Shown: positions 18,688 to 27,679, numbered from the stretch's first letter. The stretch is DNA of 64,000 bases from Suttonella sp. R2A3 (GCF_021513215.1 NZ_CP090975.1:179501-243500); one strand, 5' to 3'. Numbers and translations: made by a program. The notes: a model not told the origin generated them from the letters alone.

Positions 18688-19179
18688 ATGAAGCAGGATG
18701 TGCCTTATTCACTGCTTGCTTATCAAGCAGAAGATGCTAAAGATGTGATCGCGTTGTTTCGCGCGGCGGTTTTAGCTGTGGATGAGGCGCTTTATCCCTT
18801 AGCACAAAAAGAGGCGTGGGCGAGTCGCGCCACGCCTGAAGAGTGGGCGGATAGACTGAATGCGCAGTATGTATGGCTAGCGAAAACGGCTGAGAACTTA
18901 TTGGGATTTTGTGCACTAAATGTCTCAGGGTCGTATATCGATTTTCTTTATGTCCATCCTAAGGCGCAAGGTCAGGGGATTGGTGGAATGATGCTAGCGC
19001 ATATGTTGGATGAAGCGGCACGTATTGGCGCTGATGAAGTGCGCGCGCGAGCATCTTTGGCGTCATTTCCGCTATTTTTACGTTATGGCTTTTCTGATGA
19101 TGGCGCGGATGTGCGCGAACGTAATGGTTTATTGCTGCCGTTTCATTATGTGAGTAAGGCGTTAAAGCCAACAAAGTGA
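18688..19179 (+). CDS. GNAT family N-acetyltransferase
   Basis: A 163-residue acetyl-CoA-dependent transferase. The acetyl-CoA binding motif VHPKAQGQGIGGMMLAHML (about 90-108) is clear, and the C-terminal FLRYGFSDDG is typical of the fold. The substrate cannot be told. The ATG follows the valS stop with no gap, so it is probably co-translated with valS; no separate Shine-Dalgarno is visible. Confidence 0.85.
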   Translation: MKQDVPYSLLAYQAEDAKDVIALFRAAVLAVDEALYPLAQKEAWASRATPEEWADRLNAQYVWLAKTAENLLGFCALNVSGSYIDFLYVHPKAQGQGIGGMMLAHMLDEAARIGADEVRARASLASFPLFLRYGFSDDGADVRERNGLLLPFHYVSKALKPTK

Positions 19180-19203
19180 ACGCCCTCAAGATGTGAGGGC
19201 GTT
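19179..19203. terminator. Convergent terminator between the GNAT gene and glnS
   Basis: A 10-bp perfect stem (AACGCCCTCA 19179-19188, 5-nt loop, TGAGGGCGTT 19194-19203) between two converging genes. T-runs on both sides are weak, so efficiency is uncertain. Confidence 0.6.
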
Positions 19204-19209
19204 GTTAAT

Positions 19210-20856
19210 TTATTTCCAGCTATCGCGCAGGGCAACGGTACGGTTAAATACCAGATGTGAAGTATCACTATCGGGGTCGATCGCATAATAACCTTGACGT
19301 TCAAACTGATAAACGGTGCCCACTTCCTCACGCGCTGCCGGCTCAACTTTTGCTGAATGCAACGTCTCTAAAGAGTCGGTGTTTAAGGTATCGATAAAGT
19401 GTTCGGCAGCCATCGGGTTGGCTTGATTGAACAACAAACCGTATTGACGGATTTCAGCGTCTAGTGCGTGCGCCGCACTGACCCAATGAATGACGCCATT
19501 GGGTTTATAACCTTCTGGGTTTTTACCTAAGGTGTCGGGATCATGGCTACATTTGAGCTCGATTACCTTGCCTTGATCATCACGGATTACCTCATCACAG
19601 GTAATCACATAACTGCCACGTAAACGCACCGCCTGACCTTGGGCTAAGCGTTTCCACTTGCGCGGTGGCTCGTCGCTGTAATCGTCTTGCTCAATATAAA
19701 GGGTGTTGCCAAACGGCACCTCACGTGTACCTAAATTCGGGTTTTGCGGATGATTGGGTAAGCTTAAGGTTTGTTCGTACGACGGATCTAAGGTGGTGAT
19801 GGTGACTTTTAGTGGCTGCAACACCGCCATGCGTCGTGTGGCGTGTTGGTTAAGATCATCACGAATAATGCTCTCAAAATGGCTCATTGCCACTGTTCCA
19901 TCGGATTTACTGATCCCGATGCTACGACAGAACTCACGCAGTGCGCGCGGGGTGATGCCGCGACGACGCATACCGACAATCGTTGGCATACGCGGATCAT
20001 CCCAGCCATCAACGTGTCCTTCTTGAACCAACTGAATCAGGCGGCGTTTAGAAAGCACCGTGTATTCAAGGTTCAGACGTGAAAATTCGATTTGCTGCGG
20101 GTGACAGGGCGTTTCTAAAGCGTCTAACACCCAATCATAGAGTGGGCGGTTGTTTTCAAACTCCAGGGTACACAAGGAATGAGTGATGCCTTCGATCATA
20201 TCGGATAGACAATGGGTATAGTCGTACATCGGATAGACTTTCCATTGATCACCAGCATGGAAATGCGCATGGTGACGAATACGATAAATCACCGGATCAC
20301 GCAGGTTGATATTTGGCGAAGTCATATCGATTTTGGCGCGCAAAACATGCGCTCCATCATCGTAGTCACCGGCAACCATAGCGTCAAAAATCTCACGATT
20401 CTCCGTGACACTGCGCTCACGATACGGGCTATTAATGCCAGGTTCGGTTAAGGTGCCGCGTTGTTCACGAATGGTTTCACCGTCTTGAGAATCCACATAA
20501 GCTAAACCTTTATCAATTAGCTGATACGCAAAATCGAGTAGCTGCGGAAAATAGTCTGAGGCATGGTGTGCATCTTTCCACGTAAAGCCAAGCCATTTAA
20601 CATCTTGCTTGATCGCATCCATATATTCTGCGTCTTCTTTTTCGGGGTTGGTGTCATCAAAACGCAGGTTGCAATATCCGTTGAAAGTTTCTGCCATACC
20701 AAAGTTCAGGCAAATCGATTTAACGTGTCCTAAATGCAGGTAACCATTTGGTTCTGGAGGAAAACGCGTAATCACGTTGCCACTGTTTTTGCCGTTGGCG
20801 ACGTCTTCGGTAATGATGTTTTTAATAAAGTTTGCCGCTGCCGGAGTTTCGCTCAT
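19210..20856 (-). CDS. glnS: Glutaminyl-tRNA synthetase
   Basis: Class I synthetase that charges tRNA-Gln. The N-terminal RFPPEPNGYLHLGH (HIGH form HLGH at 41-44), DDTNPEKED, and the KMSKS equivalent VLSKRRL are present, followed by the GlnS-type C-terminal beta barrels. I place the start at the ATG 20856 (MSETPAAANF), which aligns with E. coli GlnS; the frame extends to a TTG at 20877. 548 residues. A discrete GlnS also indicates that Gln-tRNA is charged directly. Confidence 0.96.
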   Translation of the reverse strand: MSETPAAANFIKNIITEDVANGKNSGNVITRFPPEPNGYLHLGHVKSICLNFGMAETFNGYCNLRFDDTNPEKEDAEYMDAIKQDVKWLGFTWKDAHHASDYFPQLLDFAYQLIDKGLAYVDSQDGETIREQRGTLTEPGINSPYRERSVTENREIFDAMVAGDYDDGAHVLRAKIDMTSPNINLRDPVIYRIRHHAHFHAGDQWKVYPMYDYTHCLSDMIEGITHSLCTLEFENNRPLYDWVLDALETPCHPQQIEFSRLNLEYTVLSKRRLIQLVQEGHVDGWDDPRMPTIVGMRRRGITPRALREFCRSIGISKSDGTVAMSHFESIIRDDLNQHATRRMAVLQPLKVTITTLDPSYEQTLSLPNHPQNPNLGTREVPFGNTLYIEQDDYSDEPPRKWKRLAQGQAVRLRGSYVITCDEVIRDDQGKVIELKCSHDPDTLGKNPEGYKPNGVIHWVSAAHALDAEIRQYGLLFNQANPMAAEHFIDTLNTDSLETLHSAKVEPAAREEVGTVYQFERQGYYAIDPDSDTSHLVFNRTVALRDSWK

Positions 20857-20919
20857 GGTGTTTCTTCTCTGTGCCAATGCTAAAATGGGCTATTCTAGCA
20901 GATTTTAAGAGGACACATT

Positions 20920-21528
20920 ATGCGGCAAATGATGGGAATTGGCGTGTTTGGCGTATTGCTGATTGCCGGCTGTGGTGGCGGTGGGGTAACACAAACCGCT
21001 GCACCGGGACATTTTGCCCAAGGTGATGACCGTTTTGCCAATGAAACTCAGCCTGCGCAAGCTTTACAAGCCGATGCCTGTGCGCTACTCGAAGCCCGTC
21101 CGCACTGGCGCGAAGCGCTAAGAACCGCGCAGCAAAATTGGCAGATTGAACCTTGGTATGTGCTGGCGTTTATGCATCAGGAATCGCGTTTCAATCCTAC
21201 TGCGATGAGTAGCTCGCGCGCCTATGGCCTGCCGCAGGCTAAGGATGGGACATGGCAGTGGTATGAAGATAAACGTGGGCGGGCAAACAGCTCACGTGAG
21301 CGTTTTGACGATTCAGTTGATTTTATCGGCTGGTATGCCCATCAAAATGTTGCGCGTAATGGCGTACCGCTTAATGATGTGCGCAATCAATATTTAGCCT
21401 ATCACGAAGGCTTGGGCGGGTTCGAACAAGCCTCATTTATTGGTAAACCCTGGCTGCTGAGTGTGACCGATAAAGTGGTCGACCGCGCAATGCTTTATCA
21501 GGCGCAGTTATTTGAATGTCCACTATAA
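20920..21528 (+). CDS. Lytic transglycosylase SLT-domain lipoprotein
   Basis: A 202-residue lipoprotein with lipobox LIAGC (Cys18) and an SLT-like muramidase domain. The catalytic glutamate is probably Glu88 in MHQESRFNPTAMSS; AYGLPQAKDGTWQWY and YLAYHEGLGGF match the family of short transglycosylase lipoproteins. It would cleave peptidoglycan glycan strands in the periplasm. AAGAGGA before the ATG supports the start. It overlaps the tsaC-like frame by 13 nt. Confidence 0.88.
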   Translation: MRQMMGIGVFGVLLIAGCGGGGVTQTAAPGHFAQGDDRFANETQPAQALQADACALLEARPHWREALRTAQQNWQIEPWYVLAFMHQESRFNPTAMSSSRAYGLPQAKDGTWQWYEDKRGRANSSRERFDDSVDFIGWYAHQNVARNGVPLNDVRNQYLAYHEGLGGFEQASFIGKPWLLSVTDKVVDRAMLYQAQLFECPL

Positions 21529-22084
21529 AACCTTGGCCAGAAGCGCAGGCGGAGATTGTTGCTGCGCTGCGAATTGGGTCCGTCATTGCGTATCCGACCG
21601 AGGCGGTTTATGGGCTTGGTGGTGATGCGGCAAATGCTAAGGTCATTGATGGGGTTTTACGGCTAAAAAAAGGGCGTGATCCGGGTAAGGGCGTTGTGCT
21701 CGTGGTGGGTCATTGGCAACAAGCCGCGGAGTGGGTTTCGGGGATTGACGATCAGGCTTGGCAGACAATGCAGATTGCCAGCCAGCAACGCGCGACCACG
21801 TTTATTTTGCCACCTTCAGTGCGTGTGCCTACAAAACTGATGCATCGTGAAGGGGGATTGCGATTCGCCAATCGCGCCATCCGCTGGTTAAAGCGTTATG
21901 CGCTGAGCTGGGTCGACCATTGATCGCGACATCAGCGAATTTACCGGGAGAACCGGCGCTTATGAATGCGCAAGCTGTGCAAGCACTTTTCCCGGATATT
22001 TTGGTGGTGGACGGACCGCTTGGTGGTGAGGCGCGGCCCAGTCGAATTATCGATTGGCGTAGTGGTTCTGTGCTGCGTGATTAG
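21516..22084 (+). pseudogene. tsaC: Frameshifted tsaC (Sua5/YrdC family threonylcarbamoyl-AMP synthase)
   Basis: Intact TsaC makes threonylcarbamoyl-AMP for t6A37 modification of tRNAs. Residues 1-114 follow the family (VIAYPTEAVYGLGGDA, RLKKGRDPGKGVVLV, ATTFILPPS) up to HREGG. After a run of five G (21852-21856) the annotated frame derails and stops at 21923. The -1 frame continues with the expected GIAIRQSRHPLVKALC, RPLIATSANLPGEP and PSRIIDWRSGSVLRD and stops at 22082-22084. One extra G would restore a normal protein of about 189 residues. Sequencing error, a true mutation, slippage and programmed frameshifting remain open. Overlap of 13 nt with the preceding gene. Confidence 0.88.
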
Positions 22085-22166
22085 CGGTTTGGGTGTTAAT
22101 AAGTAGCGCGTATAAGCGGTATTGTTGATGCATTAAAGAACAAATTTCAGGATGTTTAGGTGGTGC

Positions 22167-22195
22167 TTGAGCGTTACCTGAACAACCATTAAGAT
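22167..22195 (+). promoter_or_regulatory. Candidate promoter of purKE
   Basis: TTGAGC (22167-22172), a 17-bp spacer and TAAGAT (22190-22195) lie just upstream of purK. I see no clear PurR-type operator. Confidence 0.4.
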
Positions 22196-22217
22196 AAAAC
22201 AATGAAATGGAGTGGTT

Positions 22218-23342
22218 ATGAAAATTGGTATTCTTGGCGGCGGCCAGCTTGGGCGAATGTTCTTGCAAGAAGCCGCAAATTACCCACATTCGGTGGCGAT
22301 TCTTGATCCAACGCTGGATGCGCCCGCAGCTGCGTTAACCGATGATTTTTATTGCGGCGATTTTAATGATGAAGCGACGGTGCTTGCTTTCGGCGAAGAG
22401 CAAGACGTTATCGGCATCGAGATTGAGCACGTGAGCGTGGCCGCACTGAAACAACTCAGAGAAGCCGGTAAAAGGGTGATTCCTGAACCACGTGTTCTTG
22501 AGATGATTCAAGATAAAGGCAAACAAAAACAGTTTTATGCTGATCATAAGCTCGCCACAACCGATTTTTATCTGATCAAAGGGCGCGATGAAGTTGATTT
22601 AGAGAAAATCGCTCTGCCTTTTGTACAAAAGCTCCGTACCGGCGGCTACGATGGTCGTGGTGTGCAAGTGATCCGTGATGAACAGGAATTAGATAATCTG
22701 TGGGATGAGCCCTCAGTAATTGAAGCGATGTGTCCGATAGCGAAAGAAATTGCGGTGCTGGTTGCTACGGACGGCTCTGGTGATTTGGTGTGTTATCCGA
22801 TCCTTGAGATGGTGTTTAATCCTGAACTCAATTTAGTCGATGTGGTGAAAACGCCGGCAAGATTATCGTCTTCAGTTGAGGCGCATGCGGTCGCACTTGC
22901 CGAAGATGCGGTGCTTGCGATGGCCTCAGCGGGGATTTTTGCTGTTGAGCTGTTTGTCGATCAAGAGGGTGAGGTGTTGATTAATGAAATTGCCCCACGA
23001 GTGCACAACAGCGCGCATTTAACCATTGAAGCGTGTCCAAGCTCACAGTTTGATCAGATGTGGCGCATCTTAGCCAAACAACCACTAGGAACAGTGCAGT
23101 TATACCGTCCGGCGGCGATGGTGAATTTGATCGGCGCTGAAGGACATGAAGGTGAGGCGGTATTGCCGCATTTAGAAAAGTTGCTCGCACTCGATGAGGT
23201 TTCTGTGCATTGGTATGGCAAATCAGTGACGCGCCCTGGGCGAAAAATGGGGCACGTAACCATTCTTGCCGCTTCTGATGAGGCGCTTAACCGCAAAATT
23301 GATAAAGTAAAACAGTATGCAGAGGTGATTGCTCGTGGCTAA
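22218..23342 (+). CDS. purK: N5-carboxyaminoimidazole ribonucleotide synthase
   Basis: ATP-grasp enzyme that carboxylates AIR to N5-CAIR in purine synthesis. The N-terminal MKIGILGGGQLGRMF, the KLRTGGYDGRGVQVI loop and EIAPRVHNSAHLTIEAC are diagnostic. The ATG at 22218 is preferred: GGAG lies 5 nt before it, while an in-frame GTG two codons upstream overlaps that site. 374 residues. The gene overlaps purE by 8 nt. The purK-purE order is the reverse of E. coli. Confidence 0.96.
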   Translation: MKIGILGGGQLGRMFLQEAANYPHSVAILDPTLDAPAAALTDDFYCGDFNDEATVLAFGEEQDVIGIEIEHVSVAALKQLREAGKRVIPEPRVLEMIQDKGKQKQFYADHKLATTDFYLIKGRDEVDLEKIALPFVQKLRTGGYDGRGVQVIRDEQELDNLWDEPSVIEAMCPIAKEIAVLVATDGSGDLVCYPILEMVFNPELNLVDVVKTPARLSSSVEAHAVALAEDAVLAMASAGIFAVELFVDQEGEVLINEIAPRVHNSAHLTIEACPSSQFDQMWRILAKQPLGTVQLYRPAAMVNLIGAEGHEGEAVLPHLEKLLALDEVSVHWYGKSVTRPGRKMGHVTILAASDEALNRKIDKVKQYAEVIARG

Positions 23343-23838
23343 AATTGGCATTGTGATGGGGAGTGATAGTGATCTACGGGTCATGGATGAGGCGGTGACG
23401 GTTTGTCGGCAATTTGGCGTAGATTATGAAGTGACAATCGTCTCAGCACACCGTACTCCTGAGCGCTTACTCGATTATGGACGCAGTGCTGCTGAACGTG
23501 GCCTATCTGTGATCATAGCAGGGGCTGGAGGCGCTGCGCATTTGCCAGGCATGCTCGCTTCCCTAACCCCACTGCCAGTGATTGGGGTGCCGATTCACTC
23601 GAGTAATTCGATCGATGGTTGGGATTCTGTACTCTCTATTTTACAAATGCCTGGTGGTGTGCCGGTGGCAACTGTGGCACTCGACGGGGCGAAAAATGCG
23701 GGTTTGTTGGCACTGCGTATCTTAGGGGTCAGTAATGATGAACTGCAAAAACGCATGTGTGCGTATCAAGATGAAATGAAACAGGCTGTGTTAGAAAAAG
23801 CCAGTGCATTACAGAATGATTATCCGTGCGCTTATTAA
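23335..23838 (+). CDS. purE: N5-carboxyaminoimidazole ribonucleotide mutase
   Basis: Converts N5-CAIR to CAIR. Diagnostic motifs are MGSDSDL, SAHRTPERL, AGAGGAAHLPGM and PIHSSNSIDGWDSVLSILQMPGGVPVATVA. I choose the GTG at 23335 because GAGGTGAT (23322-23329) lies 5 nt before it; a TTG at 23329 is a worse alternative. 167 residues. Confidence 0.96.
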   Translation: MAKIGIVMGSDSDLRVMDEAVTVCRQFGVDYEVTIVSAHRTPERLLDYGRSAAERGLSVIIAGAGGAAHLPGMLASLTPLPVIGVPIHSSNSIDGWDSVLSILQMPGGVPVATVALDGAKNAGLLALRILGVSNDELQKRMCAYQDEMKQAVLEKASALQNDYPCAY

Positions 23839-23868
23839 CCAGTTCTTAAAACAGTTGGGGTAATAATC

Positions 23869-24543
23869 ATGAAATTGAACATGACAAAAATGAGCTTGGC
23901 TGCATTATCGGGGTTATTGGTGGCTTGTGGCGGGGCTGGTAATGCCTATCTCACACAAACAGGCGATAGTGTTGTGACGTTTCCTGCGCAAGTAAGCGTT
24001 GAAGGGAAAAAATTTATGCATGCGTATGCGAATTCCTCCCTCGTGATTCAAAACAGCGGCCGAGATTTAACTGGTAATCCCGCCCCTGAGAAGGATAATT
24101 TAGTGATGCATCTGCCTGATCAGGATCAGGTATTCGTTGAATATACTGCCAATAATGAAACGGTTGATCAATGGTCAGAGTTATTGACCATCACAGTCGC
24201 TGTGTTTGCTAATACCGAGACGCCTCCTCTTGAGCGACTCAAGCAGGCATTAGCTGCACAAAAACCAAAAGGGTTGGTTTCTTCTGATGTGTCGATCAAC
24301 CAGGCGCAGCAAAGCATAGAAGTGGCTTGGATTTTTGCCCCAGATGAAGCGACACCATCTTATGAAGTCAACAGCCAAGTCTTTTACCCAACCCCCTCAT
24401 GTGGTGGTTATGTTTCGCTGGCTTATGCCAAAAAACTCGCTGCTGGTTCGAATGAGGCAACTGTTAAGGCTGCATCAGAAGAAGCCACGCGCATTGTGCA
24501 AAACCTGGATATCAAACAACCAGCGATTTGCAACCATCCTTAA
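23869..24543 (+). CDS. Uncharacterised lipoprotein
   Basis: A 224-residue protein with a signal peptide and lipobox LVACGG (Cys20), hence an envelope lipoprotein. The mature part is beta-rich in prediction by eye, with a short stretch around ERLKQALAAQKPKGLV and two late cysteines (PSCGG and AICNH) that could form a disulfide. I recognise no family. GGGGTAA precedes the ATG, 30 nt after purE, so it may be read through from purKE. Confidence 0.7.
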   Translation: MKLNMTKMSLAALSGLLVACGGAGNAYLTQTGDSVVTFPAQVSVEGKKFMHAYANSSLVIQNSGRDLTGNPAPEKDNLVMHLPDQDQVFVEYTANNETVDQWSELLTITVAVFANTETPPLERLKQALAAQKPKGLVSSDVSINQAQQSIEVAWIFAPDEATPSYEVNSQVFYPTPSCGGYVSLAYAKKLAAGSNEATVKAASEEATRIVQNLDIKQPAICNHP

Positions 24544-24548
24544 AAAAT

Positions 24549-24597
24549 GAGCTTTCAAGCAGATAGTGGCTTGATAACTTAGGCATAATGAAAGCTC
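24549..24597. terminator. Large inverted repeat at the convergent lipoprotein / OsmC ends
   Basis: A 9-bp perfect inverted repeat (GAGCTTTCA 24549-24557, TGAAAGCTC 24589-24597) with a 31-nt loop; it reaches into the 3' end of the OsmC gene. An inner 5-bp hairpin (CAAGC 24556-24560 / GCTTG 24569-24573) overlaps it. There is no T-run, so termination is only a guess. Confidence 0.3.
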
Positions 24598-24986
24598 AGG
24601 TTCTGCGCAATGTCCGGATGAAGGCTTTGCGCAACTGGGCAGGCGTGCGCTACCGCTTCTAATCGCTTACGGGTGGCCTCTGGATAATCGTGATTAATAT
24701 AAAAGGCAATATCAACGGCGCTGATTCGTCGTGGGTTAGCCGACATGGTTTTGGTGACTTCAGCGCGAACGTCGCTAAACTCGATCCCCATCGACGCTGC
24801 TTTTAGTCCCATAATGGTCAGCATACAGCCGCCTAGGGCGCTGGCAACTAAATCGGTTGGCGAAAACGCCGCACCTTGACCACCATTATCAGTCGGTGCA
24901 TCGGTACTGATCGTGGTATCACTTTGCAGATGGGTCATATCGGTGTGCAGATTGCCGGTGTAGTGAATAACGGCCGTTGTCATCAT
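24579..24986 (-). CDS. OsmC/Ohr family peroxiredoxin-like protein
   Basis: A small thiol protein of 135 residues with the two redox cysteines of the family: Cys54 in ALGGCMLT and Cys116 in AHACPVAQSL. PTDLVASALGGC is the typical N-terminal signature. OsmC-type enzymes reduce organic hydroperoxides; this one is closer to the general OsmC group (YhfA-like) than to Ohr. AGGAG lies 5 nt before the first of two ATG codons. Confidence 0.88.
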   Translation of the reverse strand: MMTTAVIHYTGNLHTDMTHLQSDTTISTDAPTDNGGQGAAFSPTDLVASALGGCMLTIMGLKAASMGIEFSDVRAEVTKTMSANPRRISAVDIAFYINHDYPEATRKRLEAVAHACPVAQSLHPDIAQNLSFHYA

Positions 24987-25084
24987 AGGTCTCCTAAAAA
25001 ATGGGTGTTATCGGGATTAAGTCTAGCAAAGTGCGTCAGGATTGTCTTTCATCAGCTGGTGATGACTAGGATCATTCAGGCAAT

Positions 25085-25110
25085 AAAAAAGCGCCCGAAG
25101 ACGCTTTTTT
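25085..25110 (-). terminator. Rho-independent terminator of lpp
   Basis: On the minus strand a stem of GCGTC/GGCGC capped by a C(TTCG)G tetraloop, flanked by six A and six T. It lies 42 bp after the lpp stop, as expected for a highly expressed lipoprotein gene. Confidence 0.88.
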
Positions 25111-25152
25111 ACAGAAATTTGGTTTTCTGTTAACTCAATTAAGGGCTGAGAC

Positions 25153-25380
25153 TTATTTGAGCTGTGAAGTGCGGAATGCGCGGTTGATTTTCTCAGCGTT
25201 CTGAGAAGCCAACTCATAAGCTGCTTGAGCATTTTGATCTGCTTGAACAGCTGCTGCACGTGCTTCTTCAACAGCAACTTTAAGATCAGCGATGTCAGAG
25301 CTAGACGCGCCAGAGCTAGCACAGCCAGCAAAAGTCAGGGCAGCTGCAGAAACAGCAATGATTTTGAATGATTTCTTCAT
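25153..25380 (-). CDS. lpp: Lpp/OprI-type major outer membrane lipoprotein
   Basis: A 75-residue lipoprotein with signal peptide and lipobox FAGC (Cys20), followed by an Ala-rich heptad helix (about 28-68) that would form the Lpp trimer coiled coil. The C-terminal residue is Lys, as in Lpp proteins that are covalently linked to peptidoglycan. The start is the ATG 25380: AAGGAGT lies 5 nt upstream. The frame's longer extension to 25479 runs into coaD and is not real. Confidence 0.88.
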   Translation of the reverse strand: MKKSFKIIAVSAAALTFAGCASSGASSSDIADLKVAVEEARAAAVQADQNAQAAYELASQNAEKINRAFRTSQLK

Positions 25381-25423
25381 GCGATACTCCTTAATCAGTT
25401 CGTTGTTGGGGAAATCAACATCG

Positions 25424-25453
25424 ATTCTACACGCTTTTTGAGTCACGTTGCAA
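25424..25453 (-). promoter_or_regulatory. Promoter of lpp
   Basis: On the minus strand TTGCAA (25448-25453) and TAGAAT (25424-25429) with an 18-bp spacer, inside the 3' end of coaD and about 44 bp upstream of the lpp ATG. Confidence 0.5.
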
Positions 25454-25936
25454 ATCGGTGACGAATTTGTCATGAACATAGGGGGCGACTAGTCCACCCA
25501 AATCGCCGCCGAGTCTTGCTACCTCGCGCACCATGGTTGATGAGATAAACGATAAGTGCTCAGAAGGGGTCAAGAAAATGGTTTCAATATCCGCTGCAAG
25601 ATGACGATTCATCGCGGCTAATTGCATCTCGTATTCATAATCTGAGACCGCACGCAAACCGCGAATAATCATCTTCGCACCGACTTCGCGACATGTTTCA
25701 ATCAGTAACCCAGAAAAAGCCATCACCCGTACATCAGCATCAAGCGCTAAGCTGTTGATAACGTTTTTTGCCATATCGGTACGTTCATCGAGGTTAAATA
25801 GCGTTTTTTTATGATGCCCAGTTGCCACACAGACATAGAGCACATCACATAAACGCGTCGCGCGACGAATGATGTCTTGATGACCGACTGTGATTGGGTC
25901 AAAAGTGCCGGGGTAGATCGCAATACGTTCAATCAT
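25427..25936 (-). CDS. coaD: Pantetheine-phosphate adenylyltransferase
   Basis: Makes dephospho-CoA from 4'-phosphopantetheine and ATP. The nucleotidyltransferase motif YPGTFDPITVGHQD (TVGH) and the C-terminal ISSTMVREVARLGGD are diagnostic. 169 residues. It overlaps rsmD by 8 nt, an arrangement that is widely conserved. Confidence 0.97.
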   Translation of the reverse strand: MIERIAIYPGTFDPITVGHQDIIRRATRLCDVLYVCVATGHHKKTLFNLDERTDMAKNVINSLALDADVRVMAFSGLLIETCREVGAKMIIRGLRAVSDYEYEMQLAAMNRHLAADIETIFLTPSEHLSFISSTMVREVARLGGDLGGLVAPYVHDKFVTDLQRDSKSV

Positions 25937-26510
25937 CAGCGTTATCCGTGCGTTTAATTAAGCCAAAATACAGTGAGCCCGCACGCTGCTTTCTATGCCA
26001 GTTAAAGCCTTGGGGTAAATCGAGAGAATCAGGGCGTTCAGGCAGCTCGATGTAGATCATGCCATGAGGTTTCAACCACGCCGGATGACTGAATTGGTTC
26101 AGTGCTTGTTGGTGCAGGTTATCAGCAAAAGGAGGGTCAATAAAAATCACATCATAGGGTGTGCGAGGCTGAGCAAGCGTCAATACATCAGCAGTTTGTG
26201 CTCGCGCATGGGATTCATGCCAGCTTTGCAGTAATTCGTTAATTTGCGTGATGTTCTCAGCGTCCTTATCGACAAAGACCGCACTCGCGGCTCCGCGCGA
26301 TAAGCTCTCTAAGCCCATTGCGCCACTGCCGGCAAATGCGTCAAGCACGTGCGCGCCCGGTAAATCAAATTGTAGCCAGTTAAAGGTGGTTTCGCGGACT
26401 CGATCCGGTGACGGCCGTAAACCAGGGCGATCTAAGACAGGAATCTTTCGCCCACGATGTTTGCCGGCAATGATCCGTACGCTATGGTTGTGTTGACGTT
26501 GTTTACTCAT
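25929..26510 (-). CDS. rsmD: 16S rRNA (guanine966-N2)-methyltransferase
   Basis: SAM-dependent methyltransferase acting on 16S rRNA G966. Motifs: VRIIAGKHRGRKIPV, RPSPDRVRETTFNWL, the SAM motif LDAFAGSGAMGLESLSRGA and the catalytic IDPPF. The ATG at 26510 lies just after the DAHP synthase stop and gives 193 residues; the frame extends to an ATG at 26543 that overlaps the upstream gene. Neither has a strong Shine-Dalgarno. Confidence 0.94.
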   Translation of the reverse strand: MSKQRQHNHSVRIIAGKHRGRKIPVLDRPGLRPSPDRVRETTFNWLQFDLPGAHVLDAFAGSGAMGLESLSRGAASAVFVDKDAENITQINELLQSWHESHARAQTADVLTLAQPRTPYDVIFIDPPFADNLHQQALNQFSHPAWLKPHGMIYIELPERPDSLDLPQGFNWHRKQRAGSLYFGLIKRTDNADD

Positions 26511-26515
26511 GAGGT

Positions 26516-27583
26516 TTACCGTTTTTCTTTTAGCATGGTGCATGATTGGCGCAATAAGCTATCGGTGGTTGCAAAGTCAATACAGCCATCGGTAATCGAC
26601 ACGCCATAGCGCAGGGCTGAGAGATCTTTACCCAGACTCTGGCTGCCGGCGTTTATGTGGCTTTCCAGCATCATGCCGATGATGTCATCGTTACCTTCTA
26701 TGATTTGATAAATGCAATCTTTAAACACTAAGGGTTGGCGCTGCGGATCTTTGCTTGAGTTCGCATGCGAACAATCGATCATTAAGTTGGTGGCGATGTT
26801 GTGTTCTTTCAAGCGCTCGGTGCAGATGGCCACATTCACCGTATCATAATTGGGCCCACTGCGTCCGCCACGCAGCACCACATGCCCATAAGCATTGCCT
26901 TTACTGCGAGTGATTGCGGTAACACCTTCAGCGTCAATCCCTAAGAAACTATGAGGTTGCGCAGCGGATTGGATCGCGTTAATCGCCACATCCAGCGAGC
27001 CATCGGTGCTGTTTTTAAAGCCCACCGGGGTGGATAGGCCGCTCGACATCTCACGGTGGGTTTGCGATTCAGCTGTGCGTGCACCAATAGCCGTCCAACT
27101 GACTAAATCACCAAGGTATTGTGGGGAAACCGGATCAAGCGCTTCTGTACCAATCGGTAACCCTATTTCGTTGATTTTGATCATTAGCTCGCGTGCAATA
27201 TGTAAGCCTTTTTCGATGTCAAACGTATCGTTCAAATCCGGGTCATTGATTAAGCCTTTCCAGCCAACAGTGGTACGGGGTTTTTCAAAATACACCCGCA
27301 TGACGATATAGAGCTGATCAGCAACAGCGTCCGCTAAGGTTTTTAATTGCTGCGCGTAGTCGATAGCTGCATCCACATCATGAATCGAGCAAGGACCAAC
27401 AACCACGAGTTTACGTGGGTCTTTACGGTCTAAGATATTTTTAACCGTTTCGCGGCCTTGAAGAATCGTGGCTTTTGCAGCCTCTGTTACCGGGTGACGG
27501 CGAATTAAATCCAAAGGACTTAAAAGACGGCTTTGTTCAGCAATATTGAGATTGCTGAGTTCGTTATGATTGGGAATGGTCAT
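26516..27583 (-). CDS. 3-deoxy-7-phosphoheptulonate synthase (type I, AroF/G/H family)
   Basis: First enzyme of the shikimate pathway, condensing PEP with erythrose 4-phosphate. Motifs LVVVGPCSIHD, RVYFEKPRTTVGWKG, GARTAESQTHRE and MIDCSHANSSK are present, as is the final segment SITDGCID. 355 residues, typical. The feedback type (Phe, Tyr or Trp) cannot be read reliably. A weak promoter (TTGCAA, 16 bp, TAGACT) lies on the minus strand at about 27623-27650. Confidence 0.95.
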   Translation of the reverse strand: MTIPNHNELSNLNIAEQSRLLSPLDLIRRHPVTEAAKATILQGRETVKNILDRKDPRKLVVVGPCSIHDVDAAIDYAQQLKTLADAVADQLYIVMRVYFEKPRTTVGWKGLINDPDLNDTFDIEKGLHIARELMIKINEIGLPIGTEALDPVSPQYLGDLVSWTAIGARTAESQTHREMSSGLSTPVGFKNSTDGSLDVAINAIQSAAQPHSFLGIDAEGVTAITRSKGNAYGHVVLRGGRSGPNYDTVNVAICTERLKEHNIATNLMIDCSHANSSKDPQRQPLVFKDCIYQIIEGNDDIIGMMLESHINAGSQSLGKDLSALRYGVSITDGCIDFATTDSLLRQSCTMLKEKR

Positions 27584-27679
27584 GATCTATTTTAAGCTTA
27601 AAGATGCTTAGTCTAGGGTAAATTGCTGCGATTGCAAACCCTCGAAGAAGAATTGTTCGCTATATCAGCGACGCTTAGC

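Noticed and set aside
25023-25331. Frame antisense-shifted over lpp
   Set aside because: Same strand but other frame than the clear Lpp lipoprotein, and it runs through the lpp terminator.
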